Part shown: piece after piece, positions 1-4,006 of the stretch
Position numbering within the stretch: the stretch's first letter is position 1
Layout of the letters: every line of letters starts with the position of its first letter
Origin: an uncultured Oscillospiraceae bacterium
GTDB taxonomy: Bacteria > Bacillota > Clostridia > Oscillospirales > Acutalibacteraceae
NCBI GenBank assembly: GCA_900543305.1
Contig: UQQZ01000121.1
Span: 1 to 5,319 of the forward strand
Length of the DNA: 5,319 nt
Reading direction: 5' to 3'
Position numbers and translations under genes: made by a program
The notes under the pieces: model-generated
Databases searched by the model: none
Seen by the model: only the letters and a program-made list of their open reading frames with translations
What the model was told of the DNA's origin: nothing

Positions 1-1
1 G

Positions 2-79
2 ACCGTTGCGCTTGCGCAATGGTGGTGGGTTAGCAGCCCCGCTGCGTTTCTATTCAGGACCATCTGCCCTTGGCAGATG
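2..79. repeat. Cluster of three perfect or near-perfect hairpins
   Basis: Three inverted repeats follow each other in under 80 bases. The first pairs ACCGTTGCGC (2-11) with GCGCAATGGT (14-23) and includes one G-T wobble. The second pairs GCAGC (33-37) with GCTGC (41-45) around CCC. The third pairs CATCTGCC (61-68) with GGCAGATG (72-79) around CTT. None is followed by a clear T run on either strand, so I do not call them intrinsic terminators, although they lie just past the stop of the minus-strand lipoprotein gene. They look like REP-type intergenic palindromes. No gene is visible at 1-97. Confidence 0.5.
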
Positions 80-90
80 ATTTCATTCGG

Positions 91-111
91 CTAGAAACTA
101 GAGACTAGTGA
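91..111. repeat. 7-base-periodic repeat (CTAGNNA x3)
   Basis: Three adjacent heptamers CTAGAAA, CTAGAGA and CTAGTGA share the CTAG core, and a fourth degenerate unit (CTGTAAG) follows. Read on the minus strand, the middle unit supplies the TAG stop of the short lipoprotein gene, and the array encodes that protein's last residues. Two other heptamer arrays (3643-3663 and 4763-4783) also sit at ORF ends. I see the periodicity directly; a role as a repeat family is inference. Confidence 0.55.
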
Positions 112-247
112 CTGTAAGCTCACTGATCCTCACCGGTGACGCCCCGGTCTTTCCGTCCCGCTGCCTCTGGTCCACCCTGCACCCTGCCAGAAGGACCAGC
201 AGCAGGCACAGGGCTGCCAGGGCCGTGGATTTTCCCAGACATTTCAT
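98..247 (-). CDS. Short putative lipoprotein (49 aa)
   Basis: The 49-residue frame begins MKCLGKSTALAALCLLL: two lysines, a hydrophobic stretch, then LLAGC, a good lipobox with the acylated Cys at residue 23. Only about 26 mostly polar residues follow, ending LTVTSL at a TAG stop. The start is well supported: AAGGAGG lies at 263-257 with a 9-base spacer, and an extended -10 promoter lies just upstream. The product should be exported by Sec, lipidated, and held at the membrane surface. Because the last residues and the stop come from a 7-base repeat array (91-111), the protein may be a truncated lipoprotein whose tail was replaced, or a genuine short entericidin-like peptide. Function is unknown. 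It is the only gene found in the left 670 bases. Confidence 0.6.
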   Translation of the reverse strand: MKCLGKSTALAALCLLLVLLAGCRVDQRQRDGKTGASPVRISELTVTSL

Positions 248-273
248 CGTGGCCGTCCTCCTTGTTTCTTTCT

Positions 274-282
274 ATTGTAGCA
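274..282 (-). promoter_or_regulatory. Extended -10 promoter for the lipoprotein gene
   Basis: On the minus strand the sequence reads TGCTACAAT, an extended -10 element (TGN plus TACAAT at 279-274). No good -35 hexamer stands 16-18 bases upstream, which is usual for extended -10 promoters. Transcription would begin near 267, leaving a leader of about 20 bases that contains the AAGGAGG ribosome binding site. Confidence 0.5.
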
Positions 283-395
283 TACAAAGGAAACATTGAT
301 TCTTTCTCTTCTTTTCCTACGATGAAATTACCTGCAGTATAGTGGAAGAAATGCTGTCCCATGCCCAGGACGCCCCCACAGACCGAACCCTGCCG

Positions 396-417
396 GGAGG
401 CCGGGACGGGCTTCCCT
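396..417 (+). repeat. Dispersed GC-rich repeat, copy 1
   Basis: The 17 bases GGAGGCCGGGACGGGCT at 396-412 recur exactly at 4749-4765; after one mismatch both continue CCCT. The core AGGCCGGGACGGG is also present inverted at 597-609. Three copies of a 13-17 base GC-rich word in 5.3 kb of otherwise mixed sequence suggest a dispersed repeat rather than chance. Confidence 0.45.
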
Positions 418-585
418 GCGGGCAGCCCCTACGCCGTTGCTGTCGAAGGACCGATGCAACAACGGTGTTCTCCGGTTGTTGTCCCAGGCAGACCGGCCGC
501 TGGCCGGACCTCTTGCACGGACAACCGCAGATCCCGTCCACCCGATTGAACAATCACCATCTGACCCTAACGTGGTAGGGGCGTG

Positions 586-613
586 CCGCAGGCCCGCCCG
601 TCCCGGCCTGCGG
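586..613. repeat. 9-bp inverted repeat containing the dispersed GC-rich word
   Basis: CCGCAGGCC (586-594) pairs perfectly with GGCCTGCGG (605-613) around a 10-base loop. The right arm contains the inverted copy of the dispersed AGGCCGGGACGGG word (597-609). An overlapping alternative fold pairs GGGCGTGCC with GGCCCGCCC (one mismatch) around GCA. No T run follows on either strand, so this is better seen as a repeat palindrome than as a terminator. Confidence 0.4.
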
Positions 614-626
614 TTTCATACGTTTA

Positions 627-651
627 TGGAAACCCGCCCAGCGGGTTTCCA
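627..651. terminator. Terminator-like hairpin, possibly bidirectional
   Basis: TGGAAACCCGC and GCGGGTTTCCA form a perfect 11-bp stem around the 3-base loop CCA. It lies 25 bases past the stop of the minus-strand ORF at 891-676, the right place for its terminator. The U tract is weak: the only T run is the three T of the arm itself, and ATAAACG follows on the minus strand. It may be a weak or bidirectional terminator. Confidence 0.4.
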
Positions 652-675
652 CCACAGGTCTCATTTCCCGTTTCC

Positions 676-891
676 TCAATCAAAATGTCTCCAGCTGCCA
701 CATCGTGGACAGGGCCGGATTTCTCCTGTTGCAGCGTAAGCAATGGTATTTAGGGAAGACGGCCCACCTCCGGCCGAATGTGAAAACTGCCCATTGTTCG
801 CTCTCGGGTGCTTGCTTTCTTCCCATGCGTCCAGGGTCCGCTGCAGCCTGCCCAGCTTGATTCCGATCGCCAGTGCATCTTTTGTTTTCAT
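676..891 (-). CDS. Chimeric ORF: phage-like HPR-linker N-terminus joined to a deleted zinc-ribbon copy (71 aa)
   Basis: Residues 1-42 begin MKTKDALAIGIKLGRLQRTL and include KHPRANNGQFSHSAGG, an 'HPRxxNGxF' linker of the kind I associate with phage head proteins and the junctions ahead of phage toxin tips. Residues 51-71 (AYAATGEIRPCPRCGSWRHFD) match both ends of the zinc-ribbon protein at 4578-4357 but skip 24 residues between its two CxxC knuckles, so one knuckle is left. The breakpoint falls in a 10-base sequence repeated in the parent gene. The ORF then stops at TGA where the parent has GGA. The start is good: AGGAGGG six bases before ATG. It may be translated but is probably a recombination product without the parent's metal-binding fold. 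Confidence 0.5.
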   Translation of the reverse strand: MKTKDALAIGIKLGRLQRTLDAWEESKHPRANNGQFSHSAGGGPSSLNTIAYAATGEIRPCPRCGSWRHFD

Positions 892-913
892 CCTGTTCCC
901 TCCTGTTTTCGGG

Positions 914-942
914 TATAAAAATGCCGCCCCGCTAGGGACGGC
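914..942 (-). terminator. Rho-independent terminator after paralogue A
   Basis: On the minus strand GCCGTCCC-TAGC-GGGGCGGC forms an 8-bp stem (942-923) with one mismatch and a 4-base loop, followed by ATTTTTAT. It lies about 45 bases past the stop of the 1223-987 gene and 23 bases before the start of the 891-676 ORF. It would end transcription of the toxin-tail/paralogue A pair. Confidence 0.75.
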
Positions 943-986
943 TGGTGCTTTTATTCAAATTTCTATCTGATACGAAACAAATCCTA

Positions 987-1223
987 TCATAATCGACGAT
1001 AATGGATATCTTCCTCAGCAAGCTGTACCGCATATAGAATAGCATCATCACTGGTTACAATATCTCCATCCTTAATGGCATCAGCCATTTCTTGACGAAG
1101 TTCATCCGTTTTCAACGTCACTCTGATTCCAAATATAAAATCATCATGGTTCCATATCTTGCTAAGAACATCCATCATCTTTCTTTCAGTTGGCGTTGGC
1201 TCTGGTAATGTATGCTCATTCAT
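987..1223 (-). CDS. Paralogous family member A, candidate immunity protein (78 aa)
   Basis: This is one of three related small acidic proteins here (others at 3218-2976 and 3515-3285). Shared features in order: P-x-P near residue 8; an ExKM helix start; DDFIFG (residues 27-32); KTDELRQEM (residues 38-46); AIKDGDIVT (residues 49-57); DAILYAVQL (residues 60-68). No signal peptide or membrane segment is visible, so it should be cytosolic. Its ATG overlaps the TGA of the upstream ORF as ATGA, implying translational coupling, and AAAGGA lies nine bases before the start. A terminator follows. A small acidic gene directly coupled to a toxin-tip-like ORF is the usual toxin-immunity layout, so immunity is my inference. 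I do not recognise a named family. Confidence 0.8.
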   Translation of the reverse strand: MNEHTLPEPTPTERKMMDVLSKIWNHDDFIFGIRVTLKTDELRQEMADAIKDGDIVTSDDAILYAVQLAEEDIHYRRL

Positions 1224-1615
1224 TTTATTTTTTCCTTTCTAATGAATTCATACTGATTAAATCCTATATTTTTAAAAGTATAGCAATAATTTTCCACAGC
1301 TTTCTGCAACCATTTTTTCTTTCGTTCTTCTTTCGTAAGGTTTGTGTTAAGGACACTGACTACTTCAGCATACTCTTTTGGAGATAGGCGTATTGTGGTA
1401 TGTTGCCGTTTTACATGTCTATCCCTTTTTAGGTTATCATTTTTTTGCTTGTCTATCAACTTGTTTTCAATACCTGGTGATTTAGAAAATCTTCCCCTAA
1501 TTTCTGGGTCTCCCCCACGTGGATGCGCTGCTTTATTAAATTTGTCCATGGTGGCTACCCGCAGCATCATGGTCTTTAGTTTCAGCAGGATTCGGCCTTT
1601 ATTCTCCATCGTCAC
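1220..1615 (-). CDS. HPR-linker ORF with phage toxin-tip-like C-terminal domain (131 aa)
   Basis: The N-terminal third contains AAHPRGGDPEIRGRFSKSPG (about residues 29-48), the same 'HPR...GRFS' linker style as the ORF at 891-676. A basic spacer follows, then a domain from about residue 74 (TTIRLSPKEYAEVVSVLNTN) ending with NIGFNQYEFIRKEKIK. From memory, IRLSxKEYAxVMSELNT... with a GFxxY...I end recurs at the C-termini of phage head-morphogenesis and related Bacillota proteins; I cannot give a Pfam name. The start is GTG at 1615, overlapping the MuF stop, or ATG at 1609; AGAGGA fits either loosely. It overlaps paralogue A by ATGA. Its place right after a MuF relic suggests a displaced toxin tip, but nuclease or other activity is not shown. 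Confidence 0.65.
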   Translation of the reverse strand: MTMENKGRILLKLKTMMLRVATMDKFNKAAHPRGGDPEIRGRFSKSPGIENKLIDKQKNDNLKRDRHVKRQHTTIRLSPKEYAEVVSVLNTNLTKEERKKKWLQKAVENYCYTFKNIGFNQYEFIRKEKIK

Positions 1616-2252
1616 ATCATCCTCTCAAATTCTTTTTCCCGTATGGTCTGAATCCTGTTCCCCATGTAAATCCTGGCCGGGAAGGTCACCTGATCCAGGT
1701 CGATAACCGGCTCCGGGTAGCACCGGCAGTTGGGGCAGCAGCCCGCATGGTAATGGCCCAGGGTGTTCCGGCGGGGCTTCCCGTCTGCGTTGGGAATCGG
1801 GAATAGATCCTCCGGCGCTGGTGGATGGTTCCAGTTCACCAGGACCCCTTCAATCTTTTCGTGGCTGTGCCGGGTCCTGGCATCTCCGACGGCCCGCCAG
1901 ATATACCAATGGGCCCCCAGTCGATTGGACCGCTGCCAGGTCAGGCTGGTGCTTGTCATGGAGGTCTGGGTCCGGGCGGATCAGTTCGGCCCTGGCCGTC
2001 GTTTTCTCTGGGAACATTTTTTGGATCTCTTCCGCGATGTCGGAGGCCCATCACCATCTTCATGGCAGCGGACTGGCACAGCTTCTGATATTCTTTTGTC
2101 CGGGTGATCTGGAGCAGGATCCGCTGGATTTCGTCCGGGTCATTCGTTTCTTTCACTTTCCGCACGATGGTCCTGGCAATGGCCAGCAGCCGGCGCCGGA
2201 ACGCTGCCTCAATGCGGCGTTTGGGCTCCCAGAGAGAACGGTTCTTTTTCAT
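1612..2252 (-). pseudogene. Phage minor head protein, MuF / SPP1 gp7 family, broken
   Basis: The family helps assemble the phage portal and head, and in temperate phages can carry toxin tips. Three frames must be joined. Codons 1-68 (2252-2049, MKKNRSLWEPKRRIEAA...) match the family's basic helical N-terminus. After one extra base near 2048 the frame continues ASDIAEEIQKMFPEKTTARA for 23 codons (2047-1979). After another extra base near 1978 it reads ARTQTSMTSTSLTW and runs to the stop at 1612. The C-terminal part has the MuF signature: WRAVGDARTRHSH, a VLVNWNHPP segment, then GHYHAG and PNCRCYPEPV. The rebuilt protein is about 212 residues; I recall roughly 280-300 with a middle segment between 'KMV' and 'ASDIAE', so about 80 codons also seem lost at the first junction. 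The start has AAAGTGAG nearby and a terminator just upstream. Confidence 0.75.
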
Positions 2253-2273
2253 GGTTGCTCACTTTCAGACATG

Positions 2274-2305
2274 AAAAAACCGCCGACGTTTCCACGAAGG
2301 CGGTT
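2274..2305 (-). terminator. Rho-independent terminator upstream of the MuF relic
   Basis: On the minus strand AACCGCC (2305-2299) pairs with GGCGGTT (2284-2278), with a further CGT/ACG pairing inside the loop, followed by TTTTTT. It lies four bases past the 30-residue ORF ending at 2309 and 22 bases before the MuF start, so it should end transcription of the CPCC unit. No promoter is evident between it and the MuF start. Confidence 0.75.
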
Positions 2306-2308
2306 ATA

Positions 2309-2401
2309 TTAAATTCCAGGTACGCAATCTTTGATACCCTTGGCCATTCTCATGGCCATCTGCATCAATAGGATACGGTAAATGATTCGGATGTTATCCA
2401 T
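2309..2401 (-). pseudogene. 30-residue ORF, probable relic of a small phage gene
   Basis: The frame begins MDNIRIIYRIL and ends KGIKDCVPGI, 30 residues in all. 'MDNIRIIYRIL' resembles, from memory, the N-terminus of YjcQ-like small phage proteins, which continue for about 90 residues; here the sequence switches to a Met-rich stretch (MQMAMRMAKG) and stops. Its ATG overlaps the TGA of the CPCC gene by one base (TGATG), so it could be translated by coupling. I favour a truncated relic over a functional microprotein. Confidence 0.35.
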
Positions 2402-2604
2402 CAGTAAATTTGCTTCCTTTCTTTCCAAGCCTTACGGGCTTCATCCAGGGACATTTTATTGGCGCCTCCAGAAAATTCAGGATTTCCTGCCTGTACTGGG
2501 TCATCTTCCCAACCACAAATACTGCAAATATCATAGAGTTGGTTGCCTTCCACAATCCCTTTTCCACAACAAAGACACTTGTGGTAGTTATTTTTTTCCT
2601 CCAT
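2401..2604 (-). CDS. Cysteine-rich CPCC-family protein (67 aa)
   Basis: CLCCGK near residue 10 and ICSICGWEDD (about residues 27-36) give two cysteine pairs suited to binding one zinc. They are followed by PEFSGGANKMSLDEARKAW, the hallmark of the CPCC cysteine-rich family (PF14206, from memory). The usual second residue Pro (CPCC) is Leu here (CLCC). No export signal is visible. The ATG lies 17 bases inside the end of the preceding toxin-like ORF, so the two are probably co-translated. In such arrangements the downstream gene is often the immunity partner; CPCC proteins do recur near polymorphic toxins, but the role here is inferred. Intact and short, as usual for the family. Confidence 0.8.
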   Translation of the reverse strand: MEEKNNYHKCLCCGKGIVEGNQLYDICSICGWEDDPVQAGNPEFSGGANKMSLDEARKAWKERKQIY

Positions 2605-2867
2605 GTTCCAAATCCCCTTTCTTCATTTCTTTATAATACTCTAGCTCCTTTACCGGTCTAAAATACGTATATATTCCACGATCTGGACGTCCTTTGGCAA
2701 ACTCATTTTTCTCCACATCGTGCCTTGTTAAAATATTGTTTTTGTCGACATGCCCCAAAATGCCATTTCCAGTCCCAGATTGGACAAGCTCCATCCCTCT
2801 TTTAATATACTCTTCTCTGGTAATATTGCCAAACTCTGCAATCGGGGGTAAGAGTACGCTTTGCCAT
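2588..2867 (-). pseudogene. Toxin-like cassette with a frameshift in a run of five C
   Basis: From the ATG at 2867, behind a strong AAAGGAG (2883-2877, nine-base spacer), the frame reads MAKRTLTP and then leaves the protein-like frame. If one C of the run at 2848-2844 is removed it continues IAEFGNITREEYIKRGMELV to the stop at 2588, giving exactly 92 residues. The later part includes GNGILGHVDKNNILTRHD, KNEFAKG and GIYTYFRPV (about residues 31-72), with a basic EHGGKK end. The 'T-R...D..xNEFA.G...G...T.F.P' pattern resembles BECR-fold phage nuclease domains (the EndoU/barnase-like group) from memory; RNase activity is a guess. The stop overlaps the CPCC gene by 17 bases. A start further upstream (near 2941) would bypass the shift but lacks a ribosome binding site and gives a strange N-terminus. 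Confidence 0.6.
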
Positions 2868-2876
2868 AGTATTCCA

Positions 2877-2883
2877 CTCCTTT
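2877..2883 (-). promoter_or_regulatory. Ribosome binding site deciding the toxin-like gene's start
   Basis: AAAGGAG on the minus strand, nine bases before the ATG at 2867. It is the best Shine-Dalgarno in the 100 bases after paralogue B and puts translation into the frame that is broken at the five-C run, which is why I call a frameshift there. Confidence 0.6.
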
Positions 2884-2975
2884 GCCTTTGGTCCCTTTCA
2901 GTATGAAGTATAAATAGATTTTGAGCAAGAAGCTTATGCATTTACACAAAATATTTTACACTCTCGATCATTCCG

Positions 2976-3218
2976 TTATCCAAGGGGATCATCTCCCCTG
3001 TCTTCACAAATTTGGTTCGCATATAGAATCATATCAGAAGGAGTGGTAATCTTTCCAGATTCGATAGCTTCTATGACTTCCCTACGCTCATCGTCTGTTT
3101 TTATGACCAGTCTATTACCAAATATGAATTCATCGTTATTCCATACTGTACGCAGCTTATCTACCATCTTCTTTTCCAGTCCCTTTGGCTGAGGCATCCT
3201 TTGGTTCCAATCAGTCAT
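2976..3218 (-). CDS. Paralogous family member B, candidate immunity protein (80 aa)
   Basis: This is the second copy of the family at 1223-987 and 3515-3285. It has MPQPKGLEKKM at the start, NDEFIFGNRLVIKTDDERRE (about residues 28-47), AIESGKITT, and DMILYANQI before an acidic end (CEDRGDDPLG). It is the most diverged of the three: DDERREVIE replaces DELRQEM-D, and DMILYANQI replaces DAI-YA-QL. The ribosome binding site AGGAGGG lies about 11 bases before ATG and falls on the end of a MuF C-terminal relic, so the relic's YPE codon region appears to have become the translation signal. The toxin-like gene starts 108 bases downstream. Cytosolic, no membrane segment. Immunity function is inferred from context. 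Confidence 0.75.
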   Translation of the reverse strand: MTDWNQRMPQPKGLEKKMVDKLRTVWNNDEFIFGNRLVIKTDDERREVIEAIESGKITTPSDMILYANQICEDRGDDPLG

Positions 3219-3230
3219 TTGATTTTAACC

Positions 3231-3280
3231 CTCCTGTAGCACAGGCAGTTTGGACAGCAGCCGGCATGCTAATGATCCAG
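3231..3280 (-). pseudogene. Relic of the MuF C-terminal motif between paralogues C and B
   Basis: Translated on the minus strand this reads LDH-stop-HAGCCPNCLCYRR, matching GHYHAGCCPNCRCYPEP of the MuF pseudogene (around 1761-1711). The DNA aligns at about 80 per cent identity by eye, with one gap, and the motif's Tyr codon has become TAG. This is roughly 16 codons of a second head-protein gene, too short to work. It shows that another MuF 3' end once lay here and that paralogue C or B was placed next to it. Confidence 0.7.
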
Positions 3281-3284
3281 CTGT

Positions 3285-3515
3285 TTATCCATGGGAAGCT
3301 CCTTCATTATCCAGTTGAAGAGCATAATAGATGGCGTCTTCTTCTGTCTGGACATCGCCGTCTTCAATGGCATCACGCATTTCCTGGCGCAGCTCATCTG
3401 TTTCCAGGGTTGCACAGATTCCAAACAGAAATTTTTCATCTTTGGATATGCGTTCAAGGGACTCTATCATTTTTTGTTCGATGACCGTAGGCTTCGGCAG
3501 CTTATATCCGTTCAT
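3285..3515 (-). CDS. Paralogous family member C, candidate immunity protein (76 aa)
   Basis: This is the third copy and the closest to A: LPKPTVIEQKM (residues 6-16), KFLFG, LETDELRQEMRDAIEDGDVQ (about residues 37-56), and DAIYYALQLDNEG. The block TDELRQEM-DAI-DGD is shared almost letter for letter with A. It starts at ATG 3515 with GGGAG about 11 bases upstream. No toxin-like ORF is joined to it in this window, so if the family is immunity it is an orphan, kept or stranded. A MuF motif relic starts five bases past its stop. Cytosolic and acidic; no named family recognised. Confidence 0.8.
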   Translation of the reverse strand: MNGYKLPKPTVIEQKMIESLERISKDEKFLFGICATLETDELRQEMRDAIEDGDVQTEEDAIYYALQLDNEGASHG

Positions 3516-3656
3516 TTCAATTTCTTCTCCCTATAAAAGCGATATCCTCCGCCAGTTCACCGTCCCTATGAGACCAGGGACTTGCCCGCCAGGCCGGAGA
3601 TTCTGTAGAGTACCGTCCATACGGCCCGTTCTACCGTCCCGCACTTCACGCTGCAC
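3516..3656. other. Gap upstream of paralogue C: repeat debris, no clear gene
   Basis: No well-supported gene. GTCCCT (3562-3567) and AGGGAC (3576-3581) form a 6-bp hairpin with an 8-base loop and no T run. A 29-codon minus-strand frame from ATG near 3622 and a second frame ending GELAEDIAFIGRRN before the start of C are both protein-like in patches but lack a good start, so I treat them as possible relics. The heptamer array at 3643-3663 closes the right end. Confidence 0.35.
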
Positions 3657-3663
3657 TCTTCAC
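3643..3663. repeat. 7-base-periodic repeat at the HIRAN relic's stop
   Basis: On the minus strand the units are GTGAAGA, GTGCAGC and GTGAAGT, period seven. The first unit supplies the TGA stop of the HIRAN-gene relic. The array at 4763-4783 has the same first unit in the same position at the end of the intact HIRAN gene. Confidence 0.55.
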
Positions 3664-3740
3664 TTTTCCTTTTTCACCTGTGCCACCACGTCCCGGTCGG
3701 TGACCGCCACTACTTTGGCAGGGGCTTTTTTCCCGAGTTT
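3660..3740 (-). pseudogene. Relic of a HIRAN-gene 3' end (26 codons)
   Basis: The frame KLGKKAPAKVVAVTDRDVVA...KKEK-stop aligns residue by residue with the last 26 residues of the HIRAN protein at 5079-4780 (KIGKKAHAKVVLVTERGVVA...). At DNA level 3657-3740 and 4777-4860 match at roughly 85 per cent by hand count, and the match continues through the stop into the first heptamer. Upstream of the AAA codon at 3740 the similarity ends. The N-terminal three quarters are missing, so no function is expected. Confidence 0.7.
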
Positions 3741-3793
3741 GCAGACGGAAGATATTTCTCCATTAGAAGCGGTTTAAGTTTAATATATTTTAT

Positions 3794-4006
3794 TCACGGT
3801 TCGAAAAACTTTTTCCATTCCGGGTTCTCCCGATCAAATAAAGACTTTTGCTCATGCGTCAGTTTTTGGGGGTAGTCCGTCCACAAATTAAATTCATGGA
3901 CCCGATCAAAGCTGAAGATCATTTCCCCAAGAGAATCGCCGTCTTTCCACCAGACCTTATCCAGGGGGTTGTTCTTGTACCAGGGATAATTATACTTACT
4001 TTTCAT
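3794..4006 (-). CDS. Small conserved protein of the 'KVWWKDGD' type, candidate immunity (70 aa)
   Basis: I start it at ATG 4006 (MKSKYNYPWYKNNPLDKVWW), behind AAGGGGAACGGGG; an in-frame ATG at 4033 is possible but less well placed. Key features in order: NNPLDKVWWKDGD (residues 11-23), GEMIFSFD (about 26-33), FNLWTDYPQKLTHEQKSLFD (about 38-57), NPEWKKFFEP at the end. From memory this fits a family of about 70-residue Bacillota proteins listed as DUF7675; the number should be checked. It is rich in aromatic and acidic residues, with no signal peptide or membrane segment. It overlaps the preceding frame by 11 bases. Function unknown; immunity is suggested only by the company it keeps. Confidence 0.75.
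   Translation of the reverse strand: MKSKYNYPWYKNNPLDKVWWKDGDSLGEMIFSFDRVHEFNLWTDYPQKLTHEQKSLFDRENPEWKKFFEP

Larger units (their letters stand above)
300..675. other. GC-rich, palindromic intergenic region without a gene
   Basis: No frame here has a convincing ribosome binding site or protein-like composition. The stretch is instead dense in inverted repeats: CAACAAC (457-463) with GTTGTTG (475-481); CCGGCC-GCT-GGCCGG (493-507); GGGCGTGCC-like and CCGCAGGCC palindromes (579-613); and the terminator-like hairpin at 627-651. It also carries two copies of a GC-rich word found again at 4749. I read it as a cluster of intergenic repeat units. Confidence 0.5.

Noticed and set aside
120..362. 80-codon minus-strand frame over the lipoprotein gene
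   Set aside because: It uses a different frame from the one with lipobox, ribosome binding site and promoter, and has a Gly/Pro/Arg-rich shadow composition.
317..578. Open frames on both strands of the GC-rich left region
   Set aside because: Composition follows the palindromic GC-rich sequence (many Arg, Gly, Pro), no ribosome binding site fits, and several mutually overlapping frames are equally long.
1763..2312. Overlapping plus-strand frames of 87-163 codons
   Set aside because: They are antisense to the GC-rich MuF pseudogene, whose minus-strand text has recognisable family motifs. The plus frames are Pro/Ser/Trp-rich shadow translations without good starts.
2588..2941. A 117-residue uninterrupted reading of the toxin-like gene from near 2941
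   Set aside because: It needs a start without a ribosome binding site, and its first 30 residues (HKLLAQNLFILHTERDQRQR) do not look like the rest. The start at 2867 is far better placed.
3331..3777. Plus-strand 148-codon frame
   Set aside because: It is antisense to paralogue C and the HIRAN relic, both supported by homology within the window. It is Ser-rich and has no convincing start.
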